From: Streptomyces sp. NRRL WC-3742 | Lineage (GTDB): Bacteria; Actinomycetota; Actinomycetes; Streptomycetales; Streptomycetaceae | Direction: 5' to 3' | Length of the DNA stretch: 64,000 nucleotides | Assembly: GCF_000720635.1 (NCBI RefSeq) | Contig: NZ_JOCF01000038.1 | Span: forward strand, 8,953 to 72,952 | In this document: one piece after another, positions 17,428 to 26,158 of the stretch | Numbering within the stretch: the stretch's first letter is position 1 | How the letters are laid out: each line of letters opens with the position of its first letter | Notes under the pieces: model-generated | Told to the model about the DNA's origin: nothing | What the model saw: only the letters and a program-made list of their open reading frames with translations | Database searches by the model: none | Position numbers and translations under genes: made by a program

Positions 17428-17955
17428 TCAGAAGGTGGCCTGCCAGCGGGTTTCGCCGTCCACGGTGTGCGGGGTCGGGTGCAGGCCCAGGGTGCGGGCG
17501 ACGGCGGCGGAGGCGTGGTGGTCGGGGTGGATGTGGGCGACGGCGGTGGTGACGCCTCCGGCGGTGAGGTGGGCGAGGAGGGTACGGGCGGCCTCGGTGG
17601 CCAGGCCCCGGCCCTGCCAGGCGGTGCCGACCACCCAGGCGAGTTCGGCGGCCCCGGGTCGGAGGGTGGCCTGGACGTAGCCGACGAGTTCGCCGGACCC
17701 GCGCAGCCGCAGGGCCCAGTTGCCCCAGGCTTCGGCCGGGTCGGGGGAGCCGGAGGCGAGCCGGGCGTAGCGGGCGCGCAGCTCGTCGGCGGTGGCGGGG
17801 GCGCCGCCGGTGAAGGCGTGCAGGGCCGGGTCGTCGAGGGCGGCGGCCATCGCGTCGGCGTGCTCGGGGCCGATCGGGGGTAGGTCGAGGCGGGCGCTGT
17901 GCAGGGTGGCGGTGAGGTCGGGTCGCATGGGGGGCACGGAGGGCATGGAGGTCAT
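17428..17955 (-). CDS. GNAT family N-acetyltransferase (RimJ/RimL type)
   Basis: 175-aa acetyltransferase of the ribosomal-protein-acetylating type. The acetyl-CoA motif is in LAWVVGTAWQGRGLATEAARTLLAHL (Q/R-x-x-G-x-G/A form, QGRGLA). No clear ribosome site supports ATG 17955 or the internal ATG 17928, so the exact start is uncertain. Convergent or divergent neighbours indicate a single-gene unit. Substrate unknown. Confidence 0.82.
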   Translation of the reverse strand: MTSMPSVPPMRPDLTATLHSARLDLPPIGPEHADAMAAALDDPALHAFTGGAPATADELRARYARLASGSPDPAEAWGNWALRLRGSGELVGYVQATLRPGAAELAWVVGTAWQGRGLATEAARTLLAHLTAGGVTTAVAHIHPDHHASAAVARTLGLHPTPHTVDGETRWQATF

Positions 17956-18057
17956 GGAGGTATCGAACCGTAGCGGCGGTGGTGCTTCCCCGGGAGTGGG
18001 GGCATCGGGTCGAATGGGACCCGACGCCTGCACGGACCTACACGGAGGAGACCCACG

Positions 18058-18546
18058 GTGCGGTACCTGGTCAGGGAGAAGCTGTTCGCGGTCGGCGACG
18101 ACTACTGGATCGAGGACGACCACGGGCACAAGTCGTACCTGGTCGACGGCAAGGTGCTGAGGCTGCGGCACACCTTCGAGCTGAAGGACGCGCACGGGAA
18201 CGTGGTCGCGGTGGTGAAGGAGAAGATGCTCACCGTCCGCGACGCGATGAAGATCGAGGACGCGAACGGCGACGTCGTGGCGACCGTCCGGGAGAAGCTG
18301 TTCACGCCGTTCCGTGACAAGTACCTGGTGGAGCTGGCCCACGGCGGCGAGCTGAAGATCCACGGCAACCTGATCGACAAGGACTACCGGATCGAGAACC
18401 ACCACGGCGACGAGCTGGCGCGGATCTCCCGCAAGTGGTTCCGCATCCGTGACACGTACGGGGTGGAGATCGCCGACGGCGCGGACACCGGGCTGCTGCT
18501 GGCCGTCGCGGCCTGCGTGGACCACCTGGCGCACGAGGAGGACTGA
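18058..18546 (+). CDS. LURP-one-related / scramblase-like protein
   Basis: 162-aa protein made of repeated short beta-hairpin units (KLFAVGDDYWIED, KMLTVRDAMKIED, KLFTPFRDKYLVE), characteristic of the LURP-one-related/Tubby-like barrel fold. GGAGGAG at 18044-18050 supports GTG 18058. It has no signal peptide. Bacterial members have no settled function. Confidence 0.85.
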   Translation: MRYLVREKLFAVGDDYWIEDDHGHKSYLVDGKVLRLRHTFELKDAHGNVVAVVKEKMLTVRDAMKIEDANGDVVATVREKLFTPFRDKYLVELAHGGELKIHGNLIDKDYRIENHHGDELARISRKWFRIRDTYGVEIADGADTGLLLAVAACVDHLAHEED

Positions 18547-18665
18547 TCCCGGCACTTTCGGGTGTGATCGCCCGAAGTGGCACAAGTGTCAGTCTCGTGC
18601 GAGTAGTTGACGGAATGTCCGGCCGAACCGCTGCGCCGCGGTGGCTCGGCCGGTAACGTACCGGC

Positions 18666-19235
18666 ATGGCTGACCTTGAAGAACGCGCCAACGTCGTCGC
18701 GTCCGACCTTCGGCGGTCCGAGGAGGTGGCGTCCGTACGCAGGCGCCGCCCCGGGGACCTCGCCGACTGCGTCCGGGTGCTCGGCGACGTCCACGCCGCC
18801 GACCGCTACCCCGCCGACTGGCCCGACCACCCCGCATCCTGGCTCACCCCGGACGGCCTACTGGCCGCCTGGGTCGCCGAGGCGGACGGCCGGATCGTCG
18901 GCCACATCGGCCTGAGCCGCAGCTGCCCGGGCGACGCCGCCCCGGCCCTGTGGAGCCACCGCACGGGCGGGCGCCCGGAGTTGACCGCCGTGATCGCCCG
19001 CTTCTACGTCGCCCCCACGGCCCGCGGCCACCACCTGGGCGCACGACTCCTCACCCACGCCGTGGCCCACGCCCGGGCACTCGGCCTCCACCCCGTCCTC
19101 GACGTGCTGCCCACCGACACCGCCGCCGTCGCCCTCTACCGTCACCAGGGCTGGACCCTCCTCGGCGCCACCGCCCAGCACTGGCCCTCCGGCCGCACCG
19201 TCGACGTCCACTCCTTCGCCGCCCCGAGGGCGTAG
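18666..19235 (+). CDS. GNAT family N-acetyltransferase
   Basis: 189-aa acetyltransferase. Motif A is VIARFYVAPTARGHHLGARLL (acetyl-CoA pyrophosphate loop RGHHLG), followed by LDVLPTDTAAVALYRHQGW, the usual motif B. ATG 18666 has no Shine-Dalgarno, but TAACGT ends 6 nt before it, so a leaderless transcript is possible. Substrate unknown. Confidence 0.85.
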   Translation: MADLEERANVVASDLRRSEEVASVRRRRPGDLADCVRVLGDVHAADRYPADWPDHPASWLTPDGLLAAWVAEADGRIVGHIGLSRSCPGDAAPALWSHRTGGRPELTAVIARFYVAPTARGHHLGARLLTHAVAHARALGLHPVLDVLPTDTAAVALYRHQGWTLLGATAQHWPSGRTVDVHSFAAPRA

Positions 19236-19275
19236 GCCGTGTCTTTCGGCCGGAACCCTCGGAGGTTTGCCGGGA

Positions 19276-19342
19276 CGGCAACAAAGCTTGCCGCAGCGGG
19301 CAGGTGGTCCCAGCCTGGCGGTGGAGGTGAGCGCCACCTGCC
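19276..19342 (+). promoter_or_regulatory. Two consecutive hairpins in the leader of the methyltransferase gene
   Basis: Hairpin 1: CGGCAA (19276-19281) / TTGCCG (19288-19293). Hairpin 2: GGCAGGTGG (19299-19307) / CCACCTGCC (19334-19342) with a 26-nt loop. Both lie between the upstream stop and the ribosome site (GGAAGG, 19355-19360). A structured regulatory leader is possible; it does not match a riboswitch class I know. Confidence 0.4.
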
Positions 19343-19367
19343 GCCGCATTCCTCGGAAGGGAATCCC

Positions 19368-20270
19368 ATGCACAAGGACCAGCACCAAGACCAGCACCAG
19401 GACCAGGACCAGCACCGGCACGCGGGCCACCACCACGGCGTCCCCGCCGCCGACATGGACTGGGACGCGCTCGCCGCCCACCTGGAGCGGGAGGCCGAAC
19501 TGCGCGGCGGCGCCGTCGACGAGGCGGCCCGGTGGCTCGCGGGCCTGCACGACGGAGCGGTGCGCCGCGTCCTGGACGTCGGCAGCGGCCCCGGCGTCAT
19601 CGCCGCGATGCTCGCCGAGGTCTTCACCGGGGCTGAGGTCGTCGCCGTGGACCGGTCCGCCGCGCTGCTGGAGCGCGCCGGGGCCCGCTCGGGCGGCCGG
19701 CTCTCCGTCCAGCAGGCGGACCTGCCCGCCGAGTTCGGCAAGCTCGGCGAGGCCGACCTGATCTGGTCCGGCAACGCGATCCACCACCTCGGCGACCAGC
19801 AGGCCGCGCTCGCCTCCCTCGCCGGGGTGCTGAGCCCCGGCGGGCTGCTCGCCGTCGCCGAGAGCGGCCTGCCGCCGCGCTACCTTCCGCGCCACTTCGG
19901 CCTCGGCCGGCCCGGCTTCCAGGCCCGGATGGACGCGGTGCAGGAGGACGGCTTCGCCGCGATGCGCGCCGAACTGCCCGGCGCCGTCGAGGAGGTGGAG
20001 GACTGGGCGGCGATGCTGGAGCGCGCCGGGCTGACCCCGAGCGGCACCCGCACCTTCCTGGTCGAGCACCGGGCCCCGCTCGCCCGGCCGGTGCGCGAGT
20101 ACCTGCACACCCAGCTCGACCGCCGCCGCGAGCAGCTCGCCGAGCACCTCGACCCCGAGGACCGCGCCACCCTGGACGCCCTCCTCGCCGACGCCCCCAC
20201 CGGCGTCCTGCACCGCCCCGACGCCTTCTACCTCTCGGCGATGACGGTCCACACCGCCCGCAAGTCCTAA
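19368..20270 (+). CDS. Class I SAM-dependent methyltransferase with His-rich N-terminus
   Basis: 300-aa methyltransferase. SAM motif I is VLDVGSGPGVIAAMLAEVF, with the acidic strand-2 residue in VVAVDRSAALLERA and the motif DLIWSGNAIHHLGD. Residues 2-23 alternate His, Gln, Asp and Lys (MHKDQHQDQHQDQDQHRH...) and then HHHG, which could bind metal. GGAAGG upstream fixes ATG 19368. Its stop overlaps the convergent response-regulator stop by two bases. Substrate unknown. Confidence 0.85.
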   Translation: MHKDQHQDQHQDQDQHRHAGHHHGVPAADMDWDALAAHLEREAELRGGAVDEAARWLAGLHDGAVRRVLDVGSGPGVIAAMLAEVFTGAEVVAVDRSAALLERAGARSGGRLSVQQADLPAEFGKLGEADLIWSGNAIHHLGDQQAALASLAGVLSPGGLLAVAESGLPPRYLPRHFGLGRPGFQARMDAVQEDGFAAMRAELPGAVEEVEDWAAMLERAGLTPSGTRTFLVEHRAPLARPVREYLHTQLDRRREQLAEHLDPEDRATLDALLADAPTGVLHRPDAFYLSAMTVHTARKS

Positions 20271-20926
20271 CCGGCGGAGGGCGCGACGTCGAGGAAGGCG
20301 AGGACCGCCAGCACCCGCCGGTGGTCCTCCTCGGAGGGCGGCAGGTCGAGCTTGAGGAAGATGTTGGCGGTGTGCTTCTTCACCGCCCGCTCGGTGATCA
20401 CCATCCGTTCGGCGATCGCCCCGTTGGAGCGGCCCTCCGCCATCAGCTCCAGCACCTCGCGCTCACGCGGCGTCAACCGGGCCAGCGGCTTGGTGCGTTC
20501 GGTGTTGCTGACCAGCGTGGCGATGACCTGCGGGTCCAGCGCCGTGCCGCCGGCGGCCACCCGCCGGACGGTCGCCACGAACTCGTCGGGGTCGAAGACC
20601 CGGTCCTTCAGCAGGTACCCGATCGCCCCGCTGCCGTCCGCGAGCAACTCCTTGGCGTAGAGCTGCTCGACGTACTGGGAGAGCACGAGCACCGGCAGGC
20701 CGGGTATTTGCCGGCGCGCCTCCAGAGCCGCCTGAAGGCCCTCGTCGGTGAACGTCGGGGGCAGTCGCACGTCGACGACGGCCACGTCCGGGCGTTCGGT
20801 GAGGAGGGCCTGCAGGAGGTCGGGTCCGGTGTCCACCGCGGCCACGACCTCGAAGTCGTACGCCTGCAGCATCCGGACCAGACCGTCCCTCAGGAGGAAG
20901 AGGTCCTCGGCGAGTACAACTCGCAC
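20267..20926 (-). CDS. NarL/LuxR-family response regulator
   Basis: 219-aa two-component response regulator. Receiver domain: acidic pocket in VRVVLAEDLFLLRDG, phospho-acceptor Asp in VAVVDVRLPP, conserved Lys in YLLKDR. LuxR HTH at the C-terminus (LTPREREVLELMAEGRSNGAIAERM...). GTG 20926 lies inside the 3' end of the kinase gene with GGAG five bases upstream, so the pair is coupled. It probably controls nearby or unlinked envelope genes; target unknown. Confidence 0.92.
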   Translation of the reverse strand: MRVVLAEDLFLLRDGLVRMLQAYDFEVVAAVDTGPDLLQALLTERPDVAVVDVRLPPTFTDEGLQAALEARRQIPGLPVLVLSQYVEQLYAKELLADGSGAIGYLLKDRVFDPDEFVATVRRVAAGGTALDPQVIATLVSNTERTKPLARLTPREREVLELMAEGRSNGAIAERMVITERAVKKHTANIFLKLDLPPSEEDHRRVLAVLAFLDVAPSAG

Positions 20927-22233
20927 GGCAGCTCCATCGTCAGAGTCGTGGGGCCGCCGAGCGGGCTGCGGACGGCCAAGATCCCGTCGAAGGTAGCAAG
21001 TCGCCGTTCCAGGCCCCGCAGGCCGCTGCCGCGCGAGGGGTCGGCGCCCCCGGTGCCGTCGTCGGTGACCTGGGCCCGCAGCTTGCCGTCCTCGTACCAG
21101 AGTTGGACGTCGACGCGGTCGGCGCCGGAGTGCTTGGCCGCGTTGGTGAGGGCCTCGGAGACGGCGAAGTAGATCGCGGACTCGACGGGTGCCTCGGGCC
21201 GGCCGGGCAGGTCGGCGGTGACGGCGACGTCGAGCGGGCTGTCCAGGCCCAGGGCCCGTACGGCGTCGGCGAGTCCGCGGTCGGCGAGGACCGGCGGGTG
21301 GATGCCGCGCACCAGGTCGCGCAGTTCGCCGAGCGCGGCCGCGGAAGCCTGGCGGGTCTCGGCGAGCAGTTCCTTCGCGGCCTTCGGGTCCCGCTCGAGG
21401 AGCCGCTCGGCGACGCCGATGTTCATCCCCATGGCGACGAGCCGGGCCTGCGCGCCGTCGTGCAGGTCCCGTTCGATGCGGCGCAGTTCGGCGGCCTGGG
21501 TGGTCAGCGCGTCGCGCCTGGTCTCGGTGAGGTGGGCGACCTTGCGCTCGGCGGCCAGGGCCTCGGCGCGGGCCGTCGGGCCGAGCAGGGTCCTGGCGAA
21601 GAGGCCGTGGCCGCGCAGCACGGCGGGGGCCATGGCCAGGCCGGCGGCGATCAGCGGCAGGCCGTGCACGGTGCAGAGCAGGGCCCTGCTGTCGTCGGTC
21701 ACCTTCACCCACAGGTACCAGTCGTTGCCGCCGTTGTTGACGATCGGCTCCCAGACCCAGGGCATGGCCAGGCCGAACAGGCCGTAGACGATGAACGAGA
21801 GGGGGAGGATCGCCAGGGTGAAGCCGATCACCGAGTCGGCGAGCAGCCAGGCGATGTCCCGCCAGGTGGCCGGGTCGCCGAGGACGCTCTGGCAGCGCTG
21901 CCACAGGCTCCGGAGGCCCGGCTCGGCCTCGGGCATCGGCAGGTACGGCTCGGGGATCTCGACGCCGGACCAGTTGGCGGCCAACTCCCGCCGCAGCGAG
22001 GTGACTCGGCGCACCGCCAGGAAGGTCGGCAGCACGAGCAGCAGGCCGACGCCCAGGCCCACCAGCGAGGCGGTGAGGGAGACGGCCGTCAGCACCACCA
22101 TCTGCGGCACGATGAACGCGGCCAGCGCGGTGCTGAGTGCCGTGGCCCGCAGGGCCCGCCCGATCCGGGCGATCAGGCCCGATCCTCCGCCCCGCGTCCT
22201 GCTCCCGATCCCACCGCTGATGTCGCTCGCCAT
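20890..22233 (-). CDS. Sensor histidine kinase (HisKA_3 type)
   Basis: 447-aa membrane kinase. The N-terminal half carries four or more hydrophobic segments of the streptomycete 'putative sensor' type. The dimerisation/phosphoacceptor box is RRIERDLHDGAQARLVAMGMN (His in DLHDG), and the ATPase part has SEALTNAAKHSGA (N box) and DDGTGG / GSGLRGLERRL (G boxes). ATG 22233 is preferred over the upstream TTG. It partners the overlapping response regulator and is divergent from the serine hydrolase gene; a shared signal is plausible but unproven. Confidence 0.9.
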   Translation of the reverse strand: MASDISGGIGSRTRGGGSGLIARIGRALRATALSTALAAFIVPQMVVLTAVSLTASLVGLGVGLLLVLPTFLAVRRVTSLRRELAANWSGVEIPEPYLPMPEAEPGLRSLWQRCQSVLGDPATWRDIAWLLADSVIGFTLAILPLSFIVYGLFGLAMPWVWEPIVNNGGNDWYLWVKVTDDSRALLCTVHGLPLIAAGLAMAPAVLRGHGLFARTLLGPTARAEALAAERKVAHLTETRRDALTTQAAELRRIERDLHDGAQARLVAMGMNIGVAERLLERDPKAAKELLAETRQASAAALGELRDLVRGIHPPVLADRGLADAVRALGLDSPLDVAVTADLPGRPEAPVESAIYFAVSEALTNAAKHSGADRVDVQLWYEDGKLRAQVTDDGTGGADPSRGSGLRGLERRLATFDGILAVRSPLGGPTTLTMELPCELYSPRTSSS

Positions 22234-22473
22234 GGTGCCCGACCCCCCTGGTTCCTGCTGATCGCCTGCTGACAGGCTCAAGACTGCCGCGTCCCCCCGC
22301 GGAGAACACTGGGCCCAGGACCCCTGTCAGGGGTACCTGGGTACACCATCCAATCCACGTCCAGAGTCCCTGTCTACGAACAGTTCCCGTCCGTAGCGTT
22401 TCCGGTGTCGGGAAGCGGCCCGCGGCACAGCGCCGGTGCTTCCACAACCACCTTGCTACGAACGGGAGTTCCG

Positions 22474-24456
22474 ATGAAGAAGTACGTCCGGCTGCTGCTC
22501 GTCCTGGCCGCGATCGGCCTCTTCCTCTACGGCCTCACCCCGGCCCGCGCCGAGGCGGCCACGACCGGCACCCCCGCCCCGTCCCCCTCCGAGGTCAAGC
22601 GGCTGCTCGACGAGACCGTCCCGAAGCTGCTGGCCGAGCACCATGTCCCCGGCGCCACGGTGACGGTGGTCGGCGGGGGCCGGGAGCTGTACTCCGCGGG
22701 CTACGGCGTCTCGGACGTGCCGGCCGGCAGGCCGGTGGACCCGGCGAGGACGGCCTTCTTCATGGGCTCCGACGCCAAGCTGTTCACCGCGATCGCCGTC
22801 CTCCAGCAGGTCCACGCCGGAAAGCTGGACCTGAACACCGACGTCAACCGCTACCTGACCGCCTTCAGGATCAGGGACACCTACCCGGGCCACCCCGTCA
22901 CCGTCGAGAACCTCCTCACCCACACCGGCGGCTTCGACGACACCTTCATGGGCCTGGCCCAGGCCCGCCCCGAGCAGGTCGGCGCCCTCGGCGCCACCCT
23001 CGCCGCCCACCAGCCGGAGCGGGTGCGCGCCCCGGGCACCGCCGCCGCGTACGACAACTACGGCGTCGCGCTGGCCGGTTACCTGGTCGAGGTGGTCTCC
23101 GGCCAGCCGTACGACCAGTACCTGAGCGAGCACGTGCTGCGCCCGCTCGGCATGGACCGCACCAGCTTCGCCCAGCCCCACCCCGCCCCGATCGACGCCG
23201 AACTCGCCCACGGCTACCGCCCCGAGGGCTCCGGCCAGACCGAGACCGAGGGCCTCTACGGCCCGCTGACCCCCACCGGCGCCGCCGCCGTCACCACCGC
23301 CTCCGACATGTCCAGGCTGCTGCTCGCCCTGCTCCAGGGCGGCTCCGTCGACGGCCGGCAGATCCTCGACCCGGCCACCACCGCCCGGCTGCTCGACCGC
23401 CACTACGGCCCCGACCCCCGCCTGCCCGGCATGGCGTACCTGCTGGAGCAGCGCGACCGCAACGGCCTGCGCCTCCTGGTCAAGGACGGCGACGTGCCCG
23501 GCTTCCACACCAACGTGGCGCTGCTGCCCGGACAGGGCGTCGGCCTCTACGTGAGCGTCAACGGCGACGGCGAGGACTCCACCGGCGGCTGGACCACCCA
23601 GCAGGTCCTCAACGCCTTCCTCGACCGCTTCTACCCGGCTCCGCCCGCCCCGGCCGCGCCGGCCCTCACCTCCGGCCTGGACGCCTACACCGGCGACTAC
23701 CGCTCCACCCGGACCAGCCAGTCCACGCTGACCAGGGCCTCCGCCCTGATGGGCTCCCTGCACGTCACCGCCGATGGCGGCCGGCTGACGGTCTCCGGCC
23801 CGCTCTCCCGCGACCCGCAGGTCACCGAGACGCACTGGCAGCAGATCGAGCCGGGCCTGTTCCAGGAGGTCGGCGGCGGCTCCCGGATCGCCTTCCGGAG
23901 GGACGCGGGCGGCAAGGTGGTCTCCCTGCTCAGCGACGCCGACCCGACCGTCGCCTACGAGCTGCTCGCCTGGTACCAGGCCCCGGGCCTGCACCAGGTC
24001 GTGATGGTCGTCAGCCTGGCCGTCCTCGTGCTGAGCCTGATCGGCTGGGCGGTGGCCGCGGCCGTGCGACTGCTGCGCCGCCGGGGCCGGACCACTGGGG
24101 ACACCGCCCGGCCCGCCGCCCCGACCGCCGTGCGGCTGCTCGGCTGGGTGACCGCCCTGCTGCTGACCGCCGCCACCTGCGGATTCGCGATGCTGACGGC
24201 CGATCCCAACGCGCTCAACCAGACGCTGTTCCTGGGCGATTCGCCGCTGCTGACCGTCGTGCCGGTGCTGATCCTCACCGCCCTGGCCCTGGCCGTCCCG
24301 ATGACGGTCTGCACGGTGCTGGCCTGGGTCAAGGGCTGGTGGGGCGTGCTCGGCCGGGTGCACTACACCGGGGTGACGCTGTCGGCGCTGTTCTTCCTGC
24401 TGCTGGCCGGGGCGTACGACCTGGCCAACACCGGGGCGCTGGACCTGATCGGCTGA
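22474..24456 (+). CDS. Beta-lactamase-family serine hydrolase with C-terminal membrane anchor
   Basis: 660-aa exported penicillin-binding-protein-like hydrolase. Signal segment: residues 1-27 (MKKYVRLLLVLAAIGLFLYG...). Class C-like motifs: SxxK as SDAK in FMGSDAKLFTAIA and YxN as YDN in AAAYDNYGVALAG. Four hydrophobic segments follow at the C-terminus (after ~510), so the catalytic domain faces outward. GGGAG at 22464-22468 fixes ATG 22474. It stands alone, opposite the kinase. The substrate may be D-amino acyl peptides or esters. Confidence 0.9.
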   Translation: MKKYVRLLLVLAAIGLFLYGLTPARAEAATTGTPAPSPSEVKRLLDETVPKLLAEHHVPGATVTVVGGGRELYSAGYGVSDVPAGRPVDPARTAFFMGSDAKLFTAIAVLQQVHAGKLDLNTDVNRYLTAFRIRDTYPGHPVTVENLLTHTGGFDDTFMGLAQARPEQVGALGATLAAHQPERVRAPGTAAAYDNYGVALAGYLVEVVSGQPYDQYLSEHVLRPLGMDRTSFAQPHPAPIDAELAHGYRPEGSGQTETEGLYGPLTPTGAAAVTTASDMSRLLLALLQGGSVDGRQILDPATTARLLDRHYGPDPRLPGMAYLLEQRDRNGLRLLVKDGDVPGFHTNVALLPGQGVGLYVSVNGDGEDSTGGWTTQQVLNAFLDRFYPAPPAPAAPALTSGLDAYTGDYRSTRTSQSTLTRASALMGSLHVTADGGRLTVSGPLSRDPQVTETHWQQIEPGLFQEVGGGSRIAFRRDAGGKVVSLLSDADPTVAYELLAWYQAPGLHQVVMVVSLAVLVLSLIGWAVAAAVRLLRRRGRTTGDTARPAAPTAVRLLGWVTALLLTAATCGFAMLTADPNALNQTLFLGDSPLLTVVPVLILTALALAVPMTVCTVLAWVKGWWGVLGRVHYTGVTLSALFFLLLAGAYDLANTGALDLIG

Positions 24457-24490
24457 GGGGGCCGGTCAGCGAGGGGGAGAAGGGGAGGGG

Positions 24491-24534
24491 ACGGCTGCGG
24501 GGCCCGGGGACACGATCCCGGGCCCCGCAGCCGT
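24491..24534. terminator. Terminator between serine hydrolase and DUF397 genes
   Basis: Perfect 18-bp stem (24491-24508 / 24517-24534) with an 8-nt loop between convergent genes; likely bidirectional. Confidence 0.88.
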
Positions 24535-24566
24535 TCGCGCAGTGATCCCCTCCGGCCGCCGCGGCT

Positions 24567-24767
24567 TCACGGCTGGCCGAAGTCCCCGTAGCGGTCGAAC
24601 TCGCCGGCCTTCACCCCGCGGACGAAGGCGGCCCACTTGCGCGGCGTCGTCCGCACCACGACCTCGGGCCAGTCCGACTCGCGGATCTCCACCACCCCGC
24701 CCATCGCCCTGACTTCGACGCATTCGCCCTGCTCGCCGCTGGTCGACGCCTTTCTCCACGTGCTCAT
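24567..24767 (-). CDS. DUF397 protein
   Basis: 66-aa protein of the DUF397 family. The family signature is visible: W-R-K-A-S at the N-terminus, CVEV, a hydrophobic VVEIRESDWP stretch and the WAAFVRGVKAGEFD end. Its ATG overlaps the stop of the HTH gene (ATGA, 24764-24767), the classic streptomycete HTH/DUF397 pair that behaves as a regulator with a small partner, some linked to development (BldB/WhiJ-like systems). Confidence 0.92.
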   Translation of the reverse strand: MSTWRKASTSGEQGECVEVRAMGGVVEIRESDWPEVVVRTTPRKWAAFVRGVKAGEFDRYGDFGQP

Positions 24768-25615
24768 GAGAAGTCTTTCGCTAAGGCCCGGATGAAGTCC
24801 CGGGACTCCTCCGCGCCGATCGCGATCGCTGTGGCCTCCTCCTTGATCCGGCGGTAGGTGGCCAGTTCGGCCTCGGCGTGGACGAACTTCGGCCCGTTGG
24901 AGAGGTCGATCTGGACGGTGTCGAGCTCCGGCACCGGCCCTCGGGCGAGGTAGAGACTGCTCTCGTTGGAACCCCGGTAGTTGGGGACGCTGAACGGGAT
25001 CACCCGGATGTCCAGCCCCGGCTGCTCCGACTTCTCCAGCAGCGCGATCAGCTGCTCCCGCTGCACCTCCGGCCCGCCGAACTGCATGCGCAGCGAGGAC
25101 TCGTGGAGGATCGCGCAGTACGGCTTCGGGTGGTCGACGAAGATCCGCTGGCGCCGGAGCCGGAACTCCGCCCGCACCGGCGCGTCCTGCCGCATCTGCG
25201 GGGGCAGGCGCTCGAACACCGCCGCGGCGTAGGCCGGGGTCTGCAACAGGCCGGGGATGAAGGTGGTGTTGAGGATGGACAGCGACTCGGCGTGGTGCTC
25301 CATCTCCGCGATGTCGACGATGGCGCTCGGCATCCGGCCGCGGAAGCCGTCCCACCAGTACTTGCGCCGGTCCTGCGTCATGGCGAGCAGGGCGTCGAGG
25401 TACGGCCCGTCCGGGCAGTCGCAGGTACGGGCCCAGATGCGCAGCCGCTCGGCGCTGATGCCGGACTTGCCGTTCTCCATCTGGGAGATCTTGGGCAGGT
25501 CGGTTCCGAGCGTGGCGGCCAGGTTCTTGGGCGTCACGCCCACGCGGTCGCGCATCTTGCGCAGTTCGATCCCGAGGCGCTGCTGGCGCACGGTGGGCGA
25601 CAAGCGGGGTGGCAT
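24764..25615 (-). CDS. XRE-type HTH regulator with DUF5753 domain (WhiJ-like)
   Basis: 283-aa regulator: residues ~13-70 are an XRE helix-turn-helix (LGIELRKMRDRVGVTPKNLA then KISQMENGKSG), and residues ~95-280 match the DUF5753 domain (FIPGLLQTPAYA, then HESSLR). It is co-translated with the DUF397 gene. Such pairs are numerous in streptomycetes; the DUF397 protein is thought to modulate DNA binding by the HTH partner. Confidence 0.92.
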   Translation of the reverse strand: MPPRLSPTVRQQRLGIELRKMRDRVGVTPKNLAATLGTDLPKISQMENGKSGISAERLRIWARTCDCPDGPYLDALLAMTQDRRKYWWDGFRGRMPSAIVDIAEMEHHAESLSILNTTFIPGLLQTPAYAAAVFERLPPQMRQDAPVRAEFRLRRQRIFVDHPKPYCAILHESSLRMQFGGPEVQREQLIALLEKSEQPGLDIRVIPFSVPNYRGSNESSLYLARGPVPELDTVQIDLSNGPKFVHAEAELATYRRIKEEATAIAIGAEESRDFIRALAKDFS

Positions 25616-25832
25616 TGTCTCTACTCTCCGGATCGCGGGCTTCGGTCGATGCTTCCGGTGAAGTGTGCCGCGCGTAACCGGACGTAGCTACTGAAATGGG
25701 GGATACCCCACGATGGAGTGAACGTCCACGGCCTCGGTAGCAAGTCTTGCACCTCGACTCTAGGGTCTTCCGTGTCACTCGCTGACTTGTTGTCGGCTGA
25801 ACAGTCCACAATCCAGCCGTAGAACACACCGG

Positions 25833-26081
25833 TTGCATGGCCCAGTGCGCCCGACATCAACGACCGGAGACGCCCGTGCCCCTTTCTCCCACTCCCCGCC
25901 CCCACCTGGGCAGTCGATCACCCTGGTGAATGCCCTCCTGGTCGGCGGACTGTCCGCCCTGCTGCTCGCCGTGCTTTTCGTCGGCTGGCTGGTCTGGTTG
26001 GTGAACTGCCAGCCGCGCGAACGCCGTTCCCCCAATTCCGAGTTCCCCGTCCGTCATTCCCGGCCCGCCGAGCGCAAATGA
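25833..26081 (+). CDS. Small single-pass membrane protein (uncertain)
   Basis: Up to 82 aa with one long hydrophobic helix (LVNALLVGGLSALLLAVLFVGWLVWLV in two stretches) followed by a basic tail. The start may be the internal GTG 25926, giving about 51 aa starting at the helix. There is no convincing ribosome site. A hairpin overlapping the stop (26076-26105) supports a real 3' end. No homologue recognised. Confidence 0.4.
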   Translation: MHGPVRPTSTTGDARAPFSHSPPPPGQSITLVNALLVGGLSALLLAVLFVGWLVWLVNCQPRERRSPNSEFPVRHSRPAERK

Positions 26082-26105
26082 CCCCACGCCCCGCTCGGGG
26101 CATTT
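26076..26105 (+). terminator. Hairpin at the 3' end of the small membrane-protein frame
   Basis: AAATGACCCC (26076-26085) pairs with GGGGCATTT (26097-26105), one bulged A; loop about 11 nt. It overlaps the stop codon region and precedes a convergent GNAT gene. Confidence 0.5.
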
Positions 26106-26158
26106 CGCGTTTGCGGAAGAGGAGGGCCGTCCGGTCCCCCCTTCCGTGCGGCCCGGTC

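Noticed and set aside
19239..19367. Cobalamin or SAM riboswitch before the methyltransferase
   Set aside because: Hairpins exist, but no B12 box or SAM core motif could be found.
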